The notes: generated by a model from the sequence alone, not told the origin. 64,000 nucleotides of DNA from Protopterus annectens (GCF_019279795.1 NC_056725.1:1752960916-1753024915); one strand, 5' to 3'. Numbered from the stretch's first letter, positions 36,652 to 48,800 are shown. Numbers and translations are program-made.

Positions 36652-36871
36652 CCTTATATGAATGTGGACAGTGTTGATGAATTTGCCATACTGCTATAAA
36701 TTATTTAACTGAATGAAATCTTATTCTGAGATACAAGTCCATTTCTGACAGCCTGGAAACCTCATTTAATTTTCTTAAGAGATAAACATCCACTGAAGGA
36801 TTGATACATATTGGCCCAAACTATTATGTGTTAAAAATGATTTTAATAAGCAATCTAAAAATGTGAATTTT

Positions 36872-36968
36872 ATATTGATTTATTTATTTGCTTTTGTTAA
36901 CTAGGAAAGTCCATTTGGTAATTGAAATGCCCATTTTCAGTGAAGGCCCATGGAGAAAAGCTCCAAAA
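36872..36968 (-). mobile_element. L2 3' end, truncated, minus strand
   Basis: TTGATTTATTTATTTGC, then ACTAGGAAAGTCC and CCCATTTTCAGTGAAGG, then GGAGAAAAGCTCC match the reversed L2 3' ends at 11010-11115 and 30062. Confidence 0.85.
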
Positions 36969-37222
36969 CAATGATAGAAATACATTTTTGACAATTCAAA
37001 AGAAAAACTGTCAGCAAACATTATTTACAAAGTATTTCAAAGCAATTTGTCAACAAACATTAATTACAAAGCTTATCACATTAGGGAAATATATGTTTTC
37101 AAGATGTTGTGAGTAGAATCAAAAATACTATATTAATAGACTTGTATAATATCTGTAGTGAACAGAGTTAGGATTGCATACTTCAAACTGAATGAACTGA
37201 AGCAGAATAGACTTAATTAATT

Positions 37223-37443
37223 AATGGCAGTTATAACCATGCCTGGCAATTACTGACTCTGAGCTGTCAACCCAGAGCATCCTGTTTTTTTTTTTTTTTA
37301 ATTCTGTCAGCCTTCCTTTGTTGTCTGTGTGAATTTGAGCAAGTGACTTAACCAGACAGCGCTCTAGGCCAGTTGGGAAATTGGACTAGGCTCCTCAGTG
37401 GCCTCCTAGACCGTATGCCAAGTAACTACCATTCAACCTACAA
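37223..37443 (+). mobile_element. CORE-SINE, copy 2
   Basis: Matches the SINE at 8370 from CAGCCTTCCTTTGTTGTCTG near 37308 through GAGCAAGTGACTTAACCAG (the core) to CAAGTAACTACCATTCAACC at the end. The tRNA-like head is damaged and interrupted by a run of T at 37285-37299. Confidence 0.75.
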
Positions 37444-38516
37444 AGATTTTACATTCAAAAATCCCAAGTATGTAATAACCAATGTACCATCCTAGACACA
37501 TCGCACAACTTACAGAGTAATATATGAGCCCCAAAATCAGCATGCATTTTGGTGTAAGAATTTGAATGTTTTTTAAATATTAATTTATGTAATTCTGCAG
37601 TCCTACTTTCTCACTGTCCATCTTTGTCAATTCAATGGCAAAAAATAAACTTACATTTTTACTTTGTTTTGTAACTACCTAAATAAAGCAGCATAAATAC
37701 TGTCATTATGAGTTTCACTGAGATGTTTAGCTGTTCCATTCTCTTACATAATGGATGCTGTGGATGCCAAGCAGGAGTTTTGTGCCAAATAATTAACATT
37801 TTTATAGAACATGATGTGAAGTTCTTTATTTGAAATGTTTATCTAAGGGAAACACAATGAAGTTCCTTGTTTTTCTGATTAACCAGTATGTCTTACATAG
37901 ACCACATAGGAAACAACCTTTTAAATTGTGCCTAGACTAAATGAATTTGCTGCAGATAACACAAGCTGATATTTTAACTAATTTTCAACACACCCAATGT
38001 ATGAATGATGTATTTATTTTGGAAAATAGTTATGTCCAACATCATATTCAGAACTAGCTCTTGTGCAAGTATTAGATAATATTTATGAGCACATTAGATA
38101 ATATTTATGAACACATTGCTCATTAGTACAGCTGGGATCGCAATATTCACCAAGAACTCGTTTAATAGAAACCTGTCTGCATGTCCATGTGGGCTTGGTC
38201 AGTATAAATGCTGCACACATATCCTCAGTAACCCTCACCATATACAGACTTTGCACCTCCCCCTGGAAACAGATAGACATGGCTACAGATGGAAATATGG
38301 ATGCCAGGACTTTACCTAGAGAGCTCGAATATCAGCTTTTAGCCATGACCTGTTGTAGTTGTAGAAGAGTGCAATAATGTCAGGTACGGAGGAAAACATG
38401 TTTGTGAGCATGCCTCCTACATTAAAGATGTAATCACTGACGAAGTCTGATTTTCATTTATCACCTGTGTGTCTATTTCTTTGTCTATCTATTTATGTAT
38501 CCATTTATGTAATCAT
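37444..38516. other. Unrecognised AT-rich DNA
   Basis: No gene or repeat family recognised. The overlapping short frames at 38083-38377 lack family motifs. Confidence 0.5.
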
Positions 38517-38565
<49 letters not shown>

Positions 38566-38640
38566 TATTTTGTTTAAATGATGTCAGCTGAGCAGTGTCT
38601 ATTTTCAGCAGAACCACAGCAAGAAAAGCTTTATACAAAT
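38517..38640 (-). mobile_element. L2-like 3' end with (TATC)n tail
   Basis: A TCTA tetranucleotide tract at 38517-38566 is followed by TGTCTATTTTCAGCAGAACC and AAGAAAAGCTTTATA. This resembles the reversed L2 3' end, with the usual AAAT tail replaced by a tetranucleotide tract. Confidence 0.6.
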
Positions 38641-38673
38641 ATTAAAATAATTAGAGCAGTTATAAGAAATGTA

Positions 38674-39294
38674 GGGTCTATATTAGATCAGCATATGCTT
38701 AAAAAAGCGAATGCTGATTGATTGAACTTATTTAAGCGAATGTTCAAAATATCGAAGCAACAGAAACCCACATTTTTTTCCTAGGGAAAGAATTTGGTTG
38801 TCCATTTCTGTTGCTTCGGTATTTTCAGTGCTGTGGCAGAATGTTACGGGTCGGTCTCAGGTAAGTGTGTGATTGTGTGGATGTGAGTGTTACGGTGAGT
38901 TAGGTGAGTTAGGGTTAGGGCGTGGGTTAGGTATGTGTGCGATTGTGTGGACGGGAGGGTTAGGGTCGGTTTAGGTGAGTTAGGGTTAGGGAGCAGGTGA
39001 GGTGAGTGTGCGATAGTGACGGACCGTAGAGTTAGGGTTTGGGTTAAGATAAGTGGATAGTTAGTGGTGTGTGCATAGTTTAGTGTAGGGTTAGGTGTCA
39101 GATTGTACATGTATGTGTGTGGATTGCTGTTTGTTTGTTGTGCTTGTGTTGTGTGTATGTGTTTTGGATCAGCGATTTTTTTCCCTAGAAAAAAAAATCG
39201 CTGATCTGACAGTTCGAGATTGTAAGCTTTCGCTTACATAAGTTTGATCAATCAGCGTTTGCTTTTTTAAGCGTTTGCTATCTAATATAGATCC
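38674..39294. mobile_element. Foldback MITE 2 (GGGTCTATATTAGAT ends)
   Basis: The left end GGGTCTATATTAGAT pairs with the right end ATCTAATATAGATCC. Imperfect inverted repeats run about 80 bp and share AAAAAAGCRAAYGCTGATTG. The flanks GAAATGTA (38666-38673) and AAAATGTA (39295-39302) are an 8-bp duplication with one mismatch. Inside are two palindromes, near 38750-38820 (arms ending GAAGCAACAGAAA) and 39169-39220 (arms GATCAGCGAT). The centre is G/T-rich with several TTAGGG words. Confidence 0.88.
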
Positions 39295-39619
39295 AAAATG
39301 TATACTGTTTAGTTCAAGATCAGTGTAAATAAACATGCACCAGCAATGGTATCACAGAAGTGTAAGGCCTTCACTACAATCCATATGACTTGAATTGGGT
39401 CAGTGGCTTGAGTTCTTGATGGAACTTGTCGAGGTGAAGGATGGCTGTGCCATACTTAGGGGAGGGCATAACACATACTGTCACAATCCGTCATAGGAGG
39501 TGTGGCATCCTGGGGTAGTGTTCTGGTCCATCTAGCTACCATCTGCTAGTAGCAATTTCAATTATTTTTATTTATTCTTCATTAATGTGATTCATTGTAT
39601 TAGGCTAGTGTTGGCTAGT

Positions 39620-39830
39620 GAATTATTTTCAGGTGAGACTCAAGGTGATAGTCATACTGACTAGGAGAAATTTAAGCAGGGCACTGGGGAGCTTCCCCTA
39701 CTCTTTTTTTGACAAGTGTCATGGGATCTTTTACAGCCACCTGAACAATCACCAACTCAGGCTTAGGACATCTCATCGAAAGCATGGCATACTCAGGAGT
39801 GCAGTACCCCCACCCCTAATGTTTTATTGT
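39620..39830 (+). repeat. Older dispersed repeat, left part, split by MITE 3
   Basis: GTCATGGGATCTTTTACAGC near 39717 and the GGACATCTCATCGAAAGCAT phrase resemble a repeat widespread in fish genomes. The likely continuation, GAACCCACAATCTTCTGG and GAGTGCTCTACC, lies at 40313-40360. I know the similarity only from memory, so it is tentative. Confidence 0.45.
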
Positions 39831-40048
39831 GGTGTCTATATTATCAAAAGCTGATAACTTCAAACACTAGTTGATCGACCTCTAAAGGTTGAGCAACCAA
39901 AATAGCGAAGACATGGAACAGCAATTTTTTTTCCCAGGGAAAAAAATTGCTGGGCTGTTGTCGGAAGTTTGCCATTTCCTCCACTGTGGTGCAATCTTGG
40001 AGTTGTTGTATTTAAGTGGGGGGGGGGCACAGCCCCCTGCATCAGGGG

Positions 40049-40094
<46 letters not shown>

Positions 40095-40256
40095 TTGCTT
40101 TATGCTGTGTTTTTTTTTTTTTTTGCGGAACAGTGATTTTTTTTCCCTGGGAAAAAAATCACTGTTCCGTGTCTTCGCTATTTTGGTTGTTTGACCTTTA
40201 GTGGTTGATCAACTAGTGTTCAATGTTATCAGCTTTGGATAAGCTGATATAGACCC
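39831..40256. mobile_element. Foldback MITE 3 (GTCTATATTA ends)
   Basis: Inverted repeats of about 100 bp: CACTAGTTGATCGACC and CAACCAAAATAGCGAAGACA on the left have close reverse complements on the right. The flanks TTTATTGT (39823-39830) and TTTACTGT (40257-40264) are an 8-bp duplication with one mismatch. The core CACTGTGGTGCAATCTTGGA at 39982 matches MITE 1 at 9705. Palindromes centred on a CCCAGGG at about 39940 and a CCCTGGG at about 40148 sit inside each arm. A CA tract at 40050-40092 has grown in the middle. Confidence 0.9.
40050..40092. repeat. (CA)n microsatellite inside MITE 3
   Basis: A 43-bp CA tract directly after GCATCAGGGGG. Confidence 0.95.
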
Positions 40257-40828
40257 TTTACTGTAGTGTTAGTATTGGGAACAAATTAATCTAAGTACCT
40301 GGTGTAAGAGTAGAACCCACAATCTTCTGGCCTTCCAACATCACAGGTGAGTGCTCTACCTGTGGAAACACTGACATTAGCAAGTGGATTGGAATAAGTT
40401 CTCAGGCAAGGAAGGTGTTGTGGTTCCTCCCAGTAATGCAGTTGGCTCATTCCTACATCTAGTAGGTGGAGTCAGATCATTAAAGAAAGTCCTCATAGCC
40501 TTGATACTAATCCTTACATAAACAACCCTTATAGATGCCTGAATGAAGGAACCTCTGGATGGCTGTCACCTCTGTGGTTCTGAAGTCCCCTACCATAGAA
40601 GAATGCATGAGTTTGAGTACAGATGGGGGAGGCAAAATAGCTATCAGGCATGGAAACATTCAAGTAGTTATGCAAACTCGCAATGAAAAGAGAACATAGG
40701 ACAGGGATAAAAATGTTCTGCCTATAAAAGCAAATTAGAGCAATTATTATAGTGATGCATAAGTACACATTGACATGGCACCAATGAAGTACTTATTAAA
40801 GTGAGTAATTATTATGTAGCTTCATTCC

Positions 40829-41105
40829 ACGGTGGTGCAGCGATAGCATTGTTGCCTCGCAGCAAGAAGTTCTCCCGTTCGATTCTCGGCTGGAGTGCAG
40901 GGAGTGCCTTCTGTGTGGAGTCTGCATGTCCTCCCCCGTGGTTGGGTGGGCATTCGAAAGACATGCATAAATGGGTGTGCCTTCATTGAAGGTTGAACAT
41001 CGAGCTAGCACCTCGGCGTTCGTGAAAATCTACTGCCAATCATTAGCGGACTGGAGTTCCGCTGTAGCGACCCCTAACCGGGAAAAGCCAGAAGACAACA
41101 ACAAC
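40829..41105 (+). mobile_element. tRNA-headed SINE (V-SINE-like)
   Basis: CACGGTGGTGCAGCGATAGC near 40829 resembles a tRNA A-box region. GTTCGATTCTCGGCTGG near 40877 is a good B box. TGTGTGGAGTCTGCATGTCC and AAAGACATGCA follow, as in the abundant tRNA-derived SINEs of fish. The end is CGACCCCTAACCGGGAAAAG, then an (AAC)n tail to 41105. It is well preserved, with both polymerase III promoter boxes still recognisable. Confidence 0.82.
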
Positions 41106-41299
41106 CTTTACATAAATGAACTTGAGAAGGCTGTGAAAAATTGACATAAAATGCCTATAGACTTAAAGCCATATTGTACAATGAAGTGTCCCTAATGAGA
41201 TCAGTATTTTGTAAATCACTTAGCCATAGCTGAAAAAAACAGAAAACAATACAAAGTAATGCAAGACATTTAGAAATCATGTCACAAAAGGTATTGATT

Positions 41300-41455
41300 G
41301 ATTGAGTCATTCATTCATTTTCTGATACCTACATTACCCTATTCAGGGTCAAGGGAGAGCGAGAGTCTATCCCAGCCTTCAATGGAACTAAGGAATGAAA
41401 CCATACCAATCCATCACAGGGTGGACATACACATTCATCCATGCATACAACAGGC
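41300..41455 (+). repeat. Fish-type dispersed repeat (CATTCATTTTCTG family)
   Basis: TCATTCATTTTCTGATACC near 41310, CAGGGTCAAGGGAGAGCGAG near 41345, TCTATCCCAGCC, and CCATCACAGGGTGGACATAC near 41412 follow the order of a very common teleost repeat. That consensus is known to me from memory, so the family name is left open. Confidence 0.6.
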
Positions 41456-41529
41456 ACAAAACGCAATAAAGGATGCAATCCACAATATTGTAAAGTGCAA
41501 AGAAAGGAGAGAATAAATTATAATAGTAT

Positions 41530-41711
41530 AAAGCTATGCTATGTGCATAAGATAAACAACTGTTGTCAAAGGCATGGACTAAAACTAAATGACAAAAAAT
41601 GCATAATAGTATCTTTTGGGAAGTCATCCATCCCTGGTAACTATCAAATTGACAACACACCCCTTAGAGCTGACCCAGTAGTCAGGGACGTAGGGACACA
41701 TATAGATTAGG
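41530..41711 (+). mobile_element. CR1 reverse transcriptase fragment
   Basis: The frame reads QRHGLKLNDKKCIIVSFGKS then IDNTPLRADPVVRDVGTHID. This is the block after the catalytic centre in CR1-type reverse transcriptases (W..GLKLN..KT..M.FG, then V..LGV.ID). About 60 codons remain. Confidence 0.82.
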
Positions 41712-42041
41712 GTTGCCACCTTTTCAAATGGCCAAAGTGGGACATTTTCGGTACAAACATCAGATATTACAGGCCAACACATACACACAGTCACACATGC
41801 GAGGGTCAGTCCCTGCATGTTGTGTCTATAAGGTAAACACCTTAACTATTATGCCATTATTAACCATGACTCATATACATAATATGTGTTCTAATATTCA
41901 TGAATTTATGAACCAGATATATGCATATTCAAGATATGCTAGAGTGGACCATGTTAAAGCATTTGTATTTAACATTGTATCTTTAAGACTTGATAGCAGG
42001 TGCTTTTACTATATAAAGAATTAATTATTTTTGTGAGTTGT

Positions 42042-42074
42042 CTGATGAAGGGGCACATTCCTGAAAGCGCTTAC
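42042..42074 (+). other. Hammerhead-like core motif (CTGATGA, hairpin, GAAA)
   Basis: CTGATGA at 42042-42048, AGGG/TCCT able to form a short stem, GAAA at 42063-42066 and GCGCTTACC. AATAAA follows at about 42082. The layout matches 570-605. It is probably a remnant of a retroelement end. A convincing stem I is not visible, so activity is unproven. Confidence 0.33.
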
Positions 42075-42339
42075 CTGTTTTATAATAAACTTCCCAGCTG
42101 TGGTACAGTTGGTGTTTGTTTGCTACTTCAACTATATTTATTTTACACCAGCTGTTTTATTAGTTGGTAGAGGATTCTTTGTCCAGCAATGAGCTGTATA
42201 CTAGAGGAATAAATAATAATGAAGTAAACCACCGAAGTTCACAGTTTTAATAAGATATTGTGTTTTTTCACACAAAGTCCCAGTAAAATCTCAACATCCT
42301 AAAATCACAGTAACATGACTAAAGTTATCTGTAGCTGAG

Positions 42340-42545
42340 AAAGAGAAACCACATATTCACCCTTGGATTAGTACCCATGTCCCTTATGGATAGGGGTAAT
42401 GTGCAAATAATCTGCCAGCTCTGAGTTATTCATATTTAAATTACAAGGGCTAAAAATGTCATGGGAATGCAGGGCAAGGCTTCTAAACATTCTCACAGAT
42501 CAATCGCCTAATAAATGCCTATGAACCTATCAGCCTATGAAAAGC
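42340..42545 (+). mobile_element. CR1-related 3' fragment with CCTATGAA tail
   Basis: Contains ACCCATGTCCCTTATGGATA, shared in reverse with 10270-10310, and ends CCTATGAACCTATCAGCCTATGAA, like the CR1 tail at 17810-17830. Confidence 0.6.
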
Positions 42546-44167
42546 CATAGTTTTGTTGCAGAAACTGTAGGTTATTCTATCCGTGACTGACATCAGAGCC
42601 TAGCATATCTTGTTCGATTTGTGCAAATTCATTTTCTGCAGACTGACCCAATGTAATTGTTGATGTTGCTTTGTAGTCTAAGAATAGTTTTCTAGGAGTA
42701 CAAGCTCATGCATTAACTTATGGGTAAGAAATCAATTTGCAGCAAAGCTACTTCAGTAGACAAGAACCTTATGGTCGAGCTCAAAAATGTTTGACTAAAC
42801 AGGCAAGCTTCAGGGAGCAGTAATTTGTTCATGATGGCTGTGAATGAATATAGTTTTATACTGCTCTTCAACAAATGTATACAGCATTAGGAACATTTCA
42901 ATAATGAAGGTAAACTGTCACATGAGCATTGTCTCATATAACTGAAAATTGTATGTGAAACGTATAGGTTTCATTGTAATACGTTTCAAAAGAAAATGCA
43001 GAATTACTTATATAAGTTTTTTTTTTTTTTTTTGTTGAGAAAAAAGCGAAGGCTTTCTAGACAACAACACAGCAAATTGAAAAAAAAGGATCAGACTGTA
43101 ATCTGAAACATTAAAAGTAAGACTAACATTGGGTTTTCTGATTTATTTCTATGCAGTATTTCTAAACAGAAATGCACAATGTAACAAGACAATTAACAAG
43201 CAAGTAATATTTAAAAATTATATATCAAAGAAATGATACTTTATTAATGTGTAGCATTTCGTTATGTTGCACCAGTAATAACATCTTATGCTCTAACAAA
43301 GTGCAAAAGTGAAAATTATTCTGAAGAATTGTACACAAGGCTTTTTTTTCCCTAATTGCATATGAGCATAACAGTACTTCTCCTTATGAATATGGACTGA
43401 GGTTCTTTTATGAGCTCTTTATAATGCAATGTTTTCCCTTTCTGAAGCAGAAGAACTAAATGGTGTACAGGAAGAACTAACAGGAGCCATAACTCTTTAG
43501 ACACTGCTTCACGGAGATAGTAGGTCACTCTGCTAAATGCAAGTGGCCAAAATCAGCTAAAGAATCTGGCAGAATTTGGCCAAACGATGAAGAGTGCTGG
43601 CAGGCTTTTTTCATCTCCAAGGTATAGCACTGGGTTAAAACTCTGTATTGAAATATTATATCTTCGATGCTTTACTGTGCAACTGCTTTGTAAAAGCTGC
43701 ATAATCTACATAATTGCATTTAAATCATGTTAAGCATACCATTTAAGTTTTTTTCAGACTCCTCACAGATGACCATTGGCTGCAGTAGGGTTTCCTATAT
43801 GCCCTAGCAGCCCATCCCTTCCTGGTGAAGTGCCATAGTATTAAAATGTATGGTGCAGTGGGTTAAAAAAAACAGCAATCTGCATAAAACTGCACTGAAA
43901 AAGGAGGGCCCCAATGGATAGGAAGAAGTTTTCACTATTTGCAAAGCAATCTGTTCTGCTTGTTCTGTTTTCCCACCAAGTAGCGTTTACAAAACTGAAT
44001 TGTTTGCTGTTTAAAAATATTCTATAGAGTCTTTTTGCTATTTTCTGCTGTTTAAAACACTTTTTAGTGTCTCATTGATATTCTTCCTGCCATGTTAAAC
44101 ATTTCTTTAGTGATTCCCACTGGAATAATTGTAGCTAAAAGCTGCAGCATAGTCCAGATACAGGTTT
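42546..44167. other. Flank of the satellite array, no gene, one stray monomer
   Basis: AT-rich with a run of T at about 43018-43034. A single satellite monomer lies at 43778-43842 and is listed separately. Confidence 0.5.
43778..43842 (+). repeat. Solitary satellite monomer outside the array
   Basis: CTGCAGTAGGGTTTCCTATA, then GCCCTAGCAGCCCATCCC and TTCCTGGTGAAGTGCCATA match the array monomer, about 330 bp before the main array. Confidence 0.88.
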
Positions 44168-45369
44168 GCTGCAAAGAATGTTTTTTCAGTGTGTTTTATG
44201 CAGATAAGTGTCATATTACTGCTGAGGAGTGTTTCCTACATGCCCTAGTACCTGCACTTCTTCCTGCTGATGTGTCATATTACTCCTGAGGAAGGCTTTC
44301 TACATGCTCTAACACTCCCATCCCTTCCTGATGAAGTGCCACATTACTTCTGAGGAGTGTTTGCTACATGCCCTAGCACCCAGTCCTCTCTTGGTGAAGA
44401 GTCATATCACTGCTGAGGAGTGTTTTATACATGCCGCTCACCCCCATCCCTTCCTGCTGAAGTGTCATATTACTGCTGAGGAGAGCTTTCTACATGCCCT
44501 AGCACCCTCATCCCTTCCTGGTGAAGTGTCATATTACTGCTCAGGATTGTTTTCTACATGCCCTAGCACCCCCATCCCTTCCTGGTGAAGTGTCATATTA
44601 CTGTTGTGGAGTATTTTCTACATGCCCTAGCACCCCACCCCTTCCTGGTGAAGTGGCATATCACTGCTGAGGAAGTTTTTTTACCTGGCCTAACACACTC
44701 ATCCCATCCTGGTGAAGTGTGCTATTACTACTGAGGAAGTATTTCTACAAGCCCTAGCACTCCTATCCCTTCCAAGTGAAGTCCCATATCACTGCTCAGG
44801 AATGTTTTCTATATGCCCTAGCACCCCCATCCCTTCCTGGTGAAGTGTCATATTACTGCTCAGGAATATCTTGTACATGCCCTAGTACTCTCATCCCTTC
44901 CTGCTGAAGTGTCATATTACTGCTGAGGAGAACTTTCTACATGGTCTAGCACCCTCATCCCTTCCTGATGAAATGTCATATTACTGCTCAGGATTGTTTT
45001 CTACATGCCCTAGCACTCCCATCCCTTCTTGGAAAAGAGGCATATTACTGATGAGGAGTGATTTCTACATGCCCTAGCACTCCATCCCTTCCAAATTAAG
45101 TGCTGTTGAGAAGTTTTATTCATGCCTAGGAGTCCAAATCTTTCTTGGTGAAGTGTGATATTACTGCAGAGGAAGAATTTCTACACATCCTGGCACTTCC
45201 ATGCCTTGGTGGGGAAGTGTCATACTACTCCTGAAGAGTGTTTTCTACATGCCCTAGCACCCCCATCCCCTCTTGTTAAAGTGTCATATTACTGCTGAGG
45301 AGTGTTTTCTACAATTCCTAGCACTCCTATCCCTTCCTGGTGAAGTGTCTTATTACTGCTGAGTGTCTT

Positions 45370-45836
45370 TTACATGGAGTACAATGCCTCATTTGGGATG
45401 TACCTTACAAGACACTTACAACAGCTGGAAAGACCACAAAAGTACCTCACCAAGAGGATTACTGGCCTCAAACATATGTCCCATGCAGCCCAAATGAAAA
45501 AACGCCGGCTGTACTCAGTGGCATATTGCTTACTCAGAGGTGATCACTGCCTGACTTACAAAGCCATGTCCAACTCAGAATTGATGGACATGCTCCACCT
45601 AAAGAAATCCAAGTCACTGTGAGCCACGCACTCTAGTGAGCTAAACCTCACCACAACAATAAATAGAACATGCTGGAGAGATAGATTCCTGTCACAGGGT
45701 CTCCCCCATGCTTTGGAACAAAATTCCTAACTACATTAGGCAAAGCCCCTCACTAACACTCTTCAAGAGAAACCTTGACAAGTGGATGGGTAACAGAAAA
45801 TACACACCTGGGATCACTTCATTGGCTCTGCTTGAA
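45370..45836 (+). mobile_element. CR1 reverse transcriptase C-terminal fragment within the satellite
   Basis: Two overlapping frames read LTRHLQQLERPQKYLTKRIT, then GLKHMSHAAQMKKRRLYSV, YCLLRGDHCLTYKAM, and LFKRNLD-like text (TLQEKP in another frame) near 45760. These are the last blocks of a CR1 ORF2. Sequence stops at GGGATCACTTCATTGGCTC, before the tail seen at 17700-17830. The 3' end is therefore missing and satellite resumes at once. Confidence 0.85.
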
Positions 45837-48800
45837 TTGTCACATTACTGCTGAGGACTGTTTCCTACCTTCCCTAGCATCCCAGCCTTTCCAGATAAAG
45901 TTTCATATTACTGCTGAGGAGTGTTTTTTACATGCCCTACCACTTCCAACCCTTCCTGTTGAAGTGTCACATTACTGCTGAGGACTGTTTCCTACCTTCC
46001 CTAGCACCTCCTTCCACTCCTAGTGAAGTGTAATATTACTGCTGAGGAGTGTTTTCTCCATGCCCTAGCACCCCCATCCCCTCCTGGTGAAGTGTCACAT
46101 TACTGCAGAGGAGTGTTTTCTACATGCCCAATCACTCCAATCCCTTCCTAGTGAAGTGTGATATTGCTGCTGAGGATTGTTTTCTAAATGCTGTAACATC
46201 CTTTGATGGTGAAGTGTCATATTGCAGCTAAGAAAGGTATTCTACATGCTCTAACACCCCCATCCATTCCAGGTGAAGTGCCATATTAAAGGTGAGGAGA
46301 CAGTTCTACATGTAAGCAACCTCATCCCTTCCTGGTGAAGTGTCATATTACTGCTGAGAAGTGTTTTCTATGTGCTCACGCACCCCATCCCATCATAGTG
46401 AAATGTCATATTATTGCTGAGGAGTGTTTACTACATGCCTTAGCACCCATTCCCTTCCTAGTGAAGTGTCATGTTACTGCTAAGCAGTGTTTTCGACATG
46501 CCCTTGCACTCCAATCTCTTCATGGTGAAGTGTCATATTATTGCTGAGAAGGGTTTTCTACATGCCTCAGAACTAACATTTCTTCCTTGTAAGTTGTCAT
46601 ATTATTGCTGATGAGTGTTTTCTACATGCCTTAGCACCCCCATCCCTTCCTGGTGAAGTGTCATATTATTGCTGAGGAATGCTTTCTACATGCACAAGCA
46701 CCCCCATCCCTTCCTGGTGAAGTCTCATATTACTACTGAGGACTGTTTTCTACATGCTGTAGCACTCACATCACTGCAAAGTGGTGTCATATTACTACAG
46801 TGGAGTATTTTCTGCTTGCCATAACACCTCATCCCTTCCTGGTAAAATGTCATATTACTGCTGAGAAGTATTTTCTAGATGCCATAGCACTCCATCCCTT
46901 CCTGCTGAAGTGTCACATTACTGCTGAAGAGTGTTTTCTATATGCCCTAGCACTCCCATCGCTTCCTGATGAAATGTCATTTTACTGCTGGGGAAGGTTT
47001 TCCACATGACCTAGCACCCCCATCCCTTCCTGGTGAAGAGTCATTTTTACTGCTGACAAGTCTTTTCTATATACTCTAGCACCCAATCCCTTCTTAGAGA
47101 AGTGTTTTATTACTGCTGAGCAGTGTTTTCTGCATGCCATAGCATCATATCCCTTCTTGAGGAAGTGTCATGTTACTGTGATGGAGTGTTTCTATATGCC
47201 GTAGCACTTCATTCCCTTCCTGTTGAAGTGTCACATTACTGCTGAGAAGTGTTTCCTACATGCCTTAGCACCCCCATTCCCTCCTGGTGAAGTGTCTTAT
47301 TACTGCTGAGGAGTGCTTTCTATATGTCCTAGCATCACCATCCCTTCCTGCTGGTGTCATATTACTGCTGAGGAAAGTTTCCTGCATATCATAACACCTC
47401 ATCCCTTCCTGGGGAAGTGTGATATATCTGCTGAGGAAAGTTTTCTGCATGCCCTATCACTTCCAGCCCCTTCCAAGTAAACTGTCATATTACTGTTGAG
47501 AAGTATTTTCTATATACCCTAGCACCTCCACCCTTTCCTGGTGAAGTGTCATAATACTACTGCTGAGGAGTGTCTTCTACATGTCCTAGTCCTCCTGTCC
47601 CCTCTTGCTGAAGCATATTATTACTGCTGAGGAGTGTATTCTACATGCCCTAGCAATGCTATCCATTCTTGGAGAAGTAATATATTACTGCTAAGGAGTG
47701 TTTTCTACATGCCCTATCACTCCTATCCCGTCCTGGAGAAGGGTCATATTACTGCTGAGGACTATTTTATTTATGCCATAGGTCCCCCATCCCTTCCTGG
47801 TGAAGTGTGATATTACTGCTGAGGAAGGTGTTCTACAAGCCCTAGCACCTCCATTCCTTCCTGGGGAGTATCACATTACTGCTGAGGAGTATTTTCTACA
47901 TACCCTAGCACCCCCATCCCTTCCTGGTGAAGTGTCATATTACTGCTTATGAGGGTTTTATACATACCCTAGTACTTCTACCCCTTCCTTTTGAACTGTC
48001 ACACTAATGCTGTGGGTTGTTTCCTACATACCCTAGCACCTCATCTCTTCCTGGTGATGTGTCATACTACTGCTGTGGAGTGTTTCTTTACATGCCCTAG
48101 CACTTCCGACCCTTCCTGTTGAAGTGTCACATTACTGTTGAGGAGTTTTTCAAGATGTCCTAGCTCTTCCAACCTTCCTTTTAAACTGTCACATTAATGC
48201 TGAGGGCAGTTTCCTACATGCCCTAGCATCCCATCTCTTCCTGGTGAAGTGTTATACTACTGCTGAGGAGTGTTTTTAAATGCCCTAGCACTTCCAACCC
48301 TTCCTGTTGAAGTGTCACATTACTGCTGAGGAGTGTTTTTTTAAATGCCCTAGTATGCCCGACCCTTCCTGTTGAAGTGTCACATGACTGCTGAGGAGTG
48401 TTTCCTACATACACTAGGACTTCCATTCCTTCTTGGTGAAGTGTCACATTACTGCAGAGGAAGGTTTTCTACATGTCCTAGCACCCCATCCCTTCCTGAT
48501 GAAGTGTCATATTACTGCTGAGGAGTGTTTTTTACATGCTCTAGCACCCCATCCCCTCCTGGTGAAGTGTCATATTACTTCTGAGGAGTGTTTTCTACAT
48601 TCCCTAGCACCCCCTTTCCCTCCTGGTGAAATGTCATATTACTGCTGAGGAATGCTTTCTATATCCTCTAGCACCCCAATCCCCTCATGGTGAAGTATCT
48701 CATTTCAGCATAGGAGTGTTTCCTACATACACTAACACTCCAGTGCCTTCCCAGTAAAGAGTGATATTACTCCTGAGGAGTGTTTTCTACATACCCTAGC

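Noticed and set aside
38880..39095. Interstitial telomere array
   Set aside because: TTAGGG words are few and irregular and lie inside a MITE, so a true telomeric repeat block is not supported.
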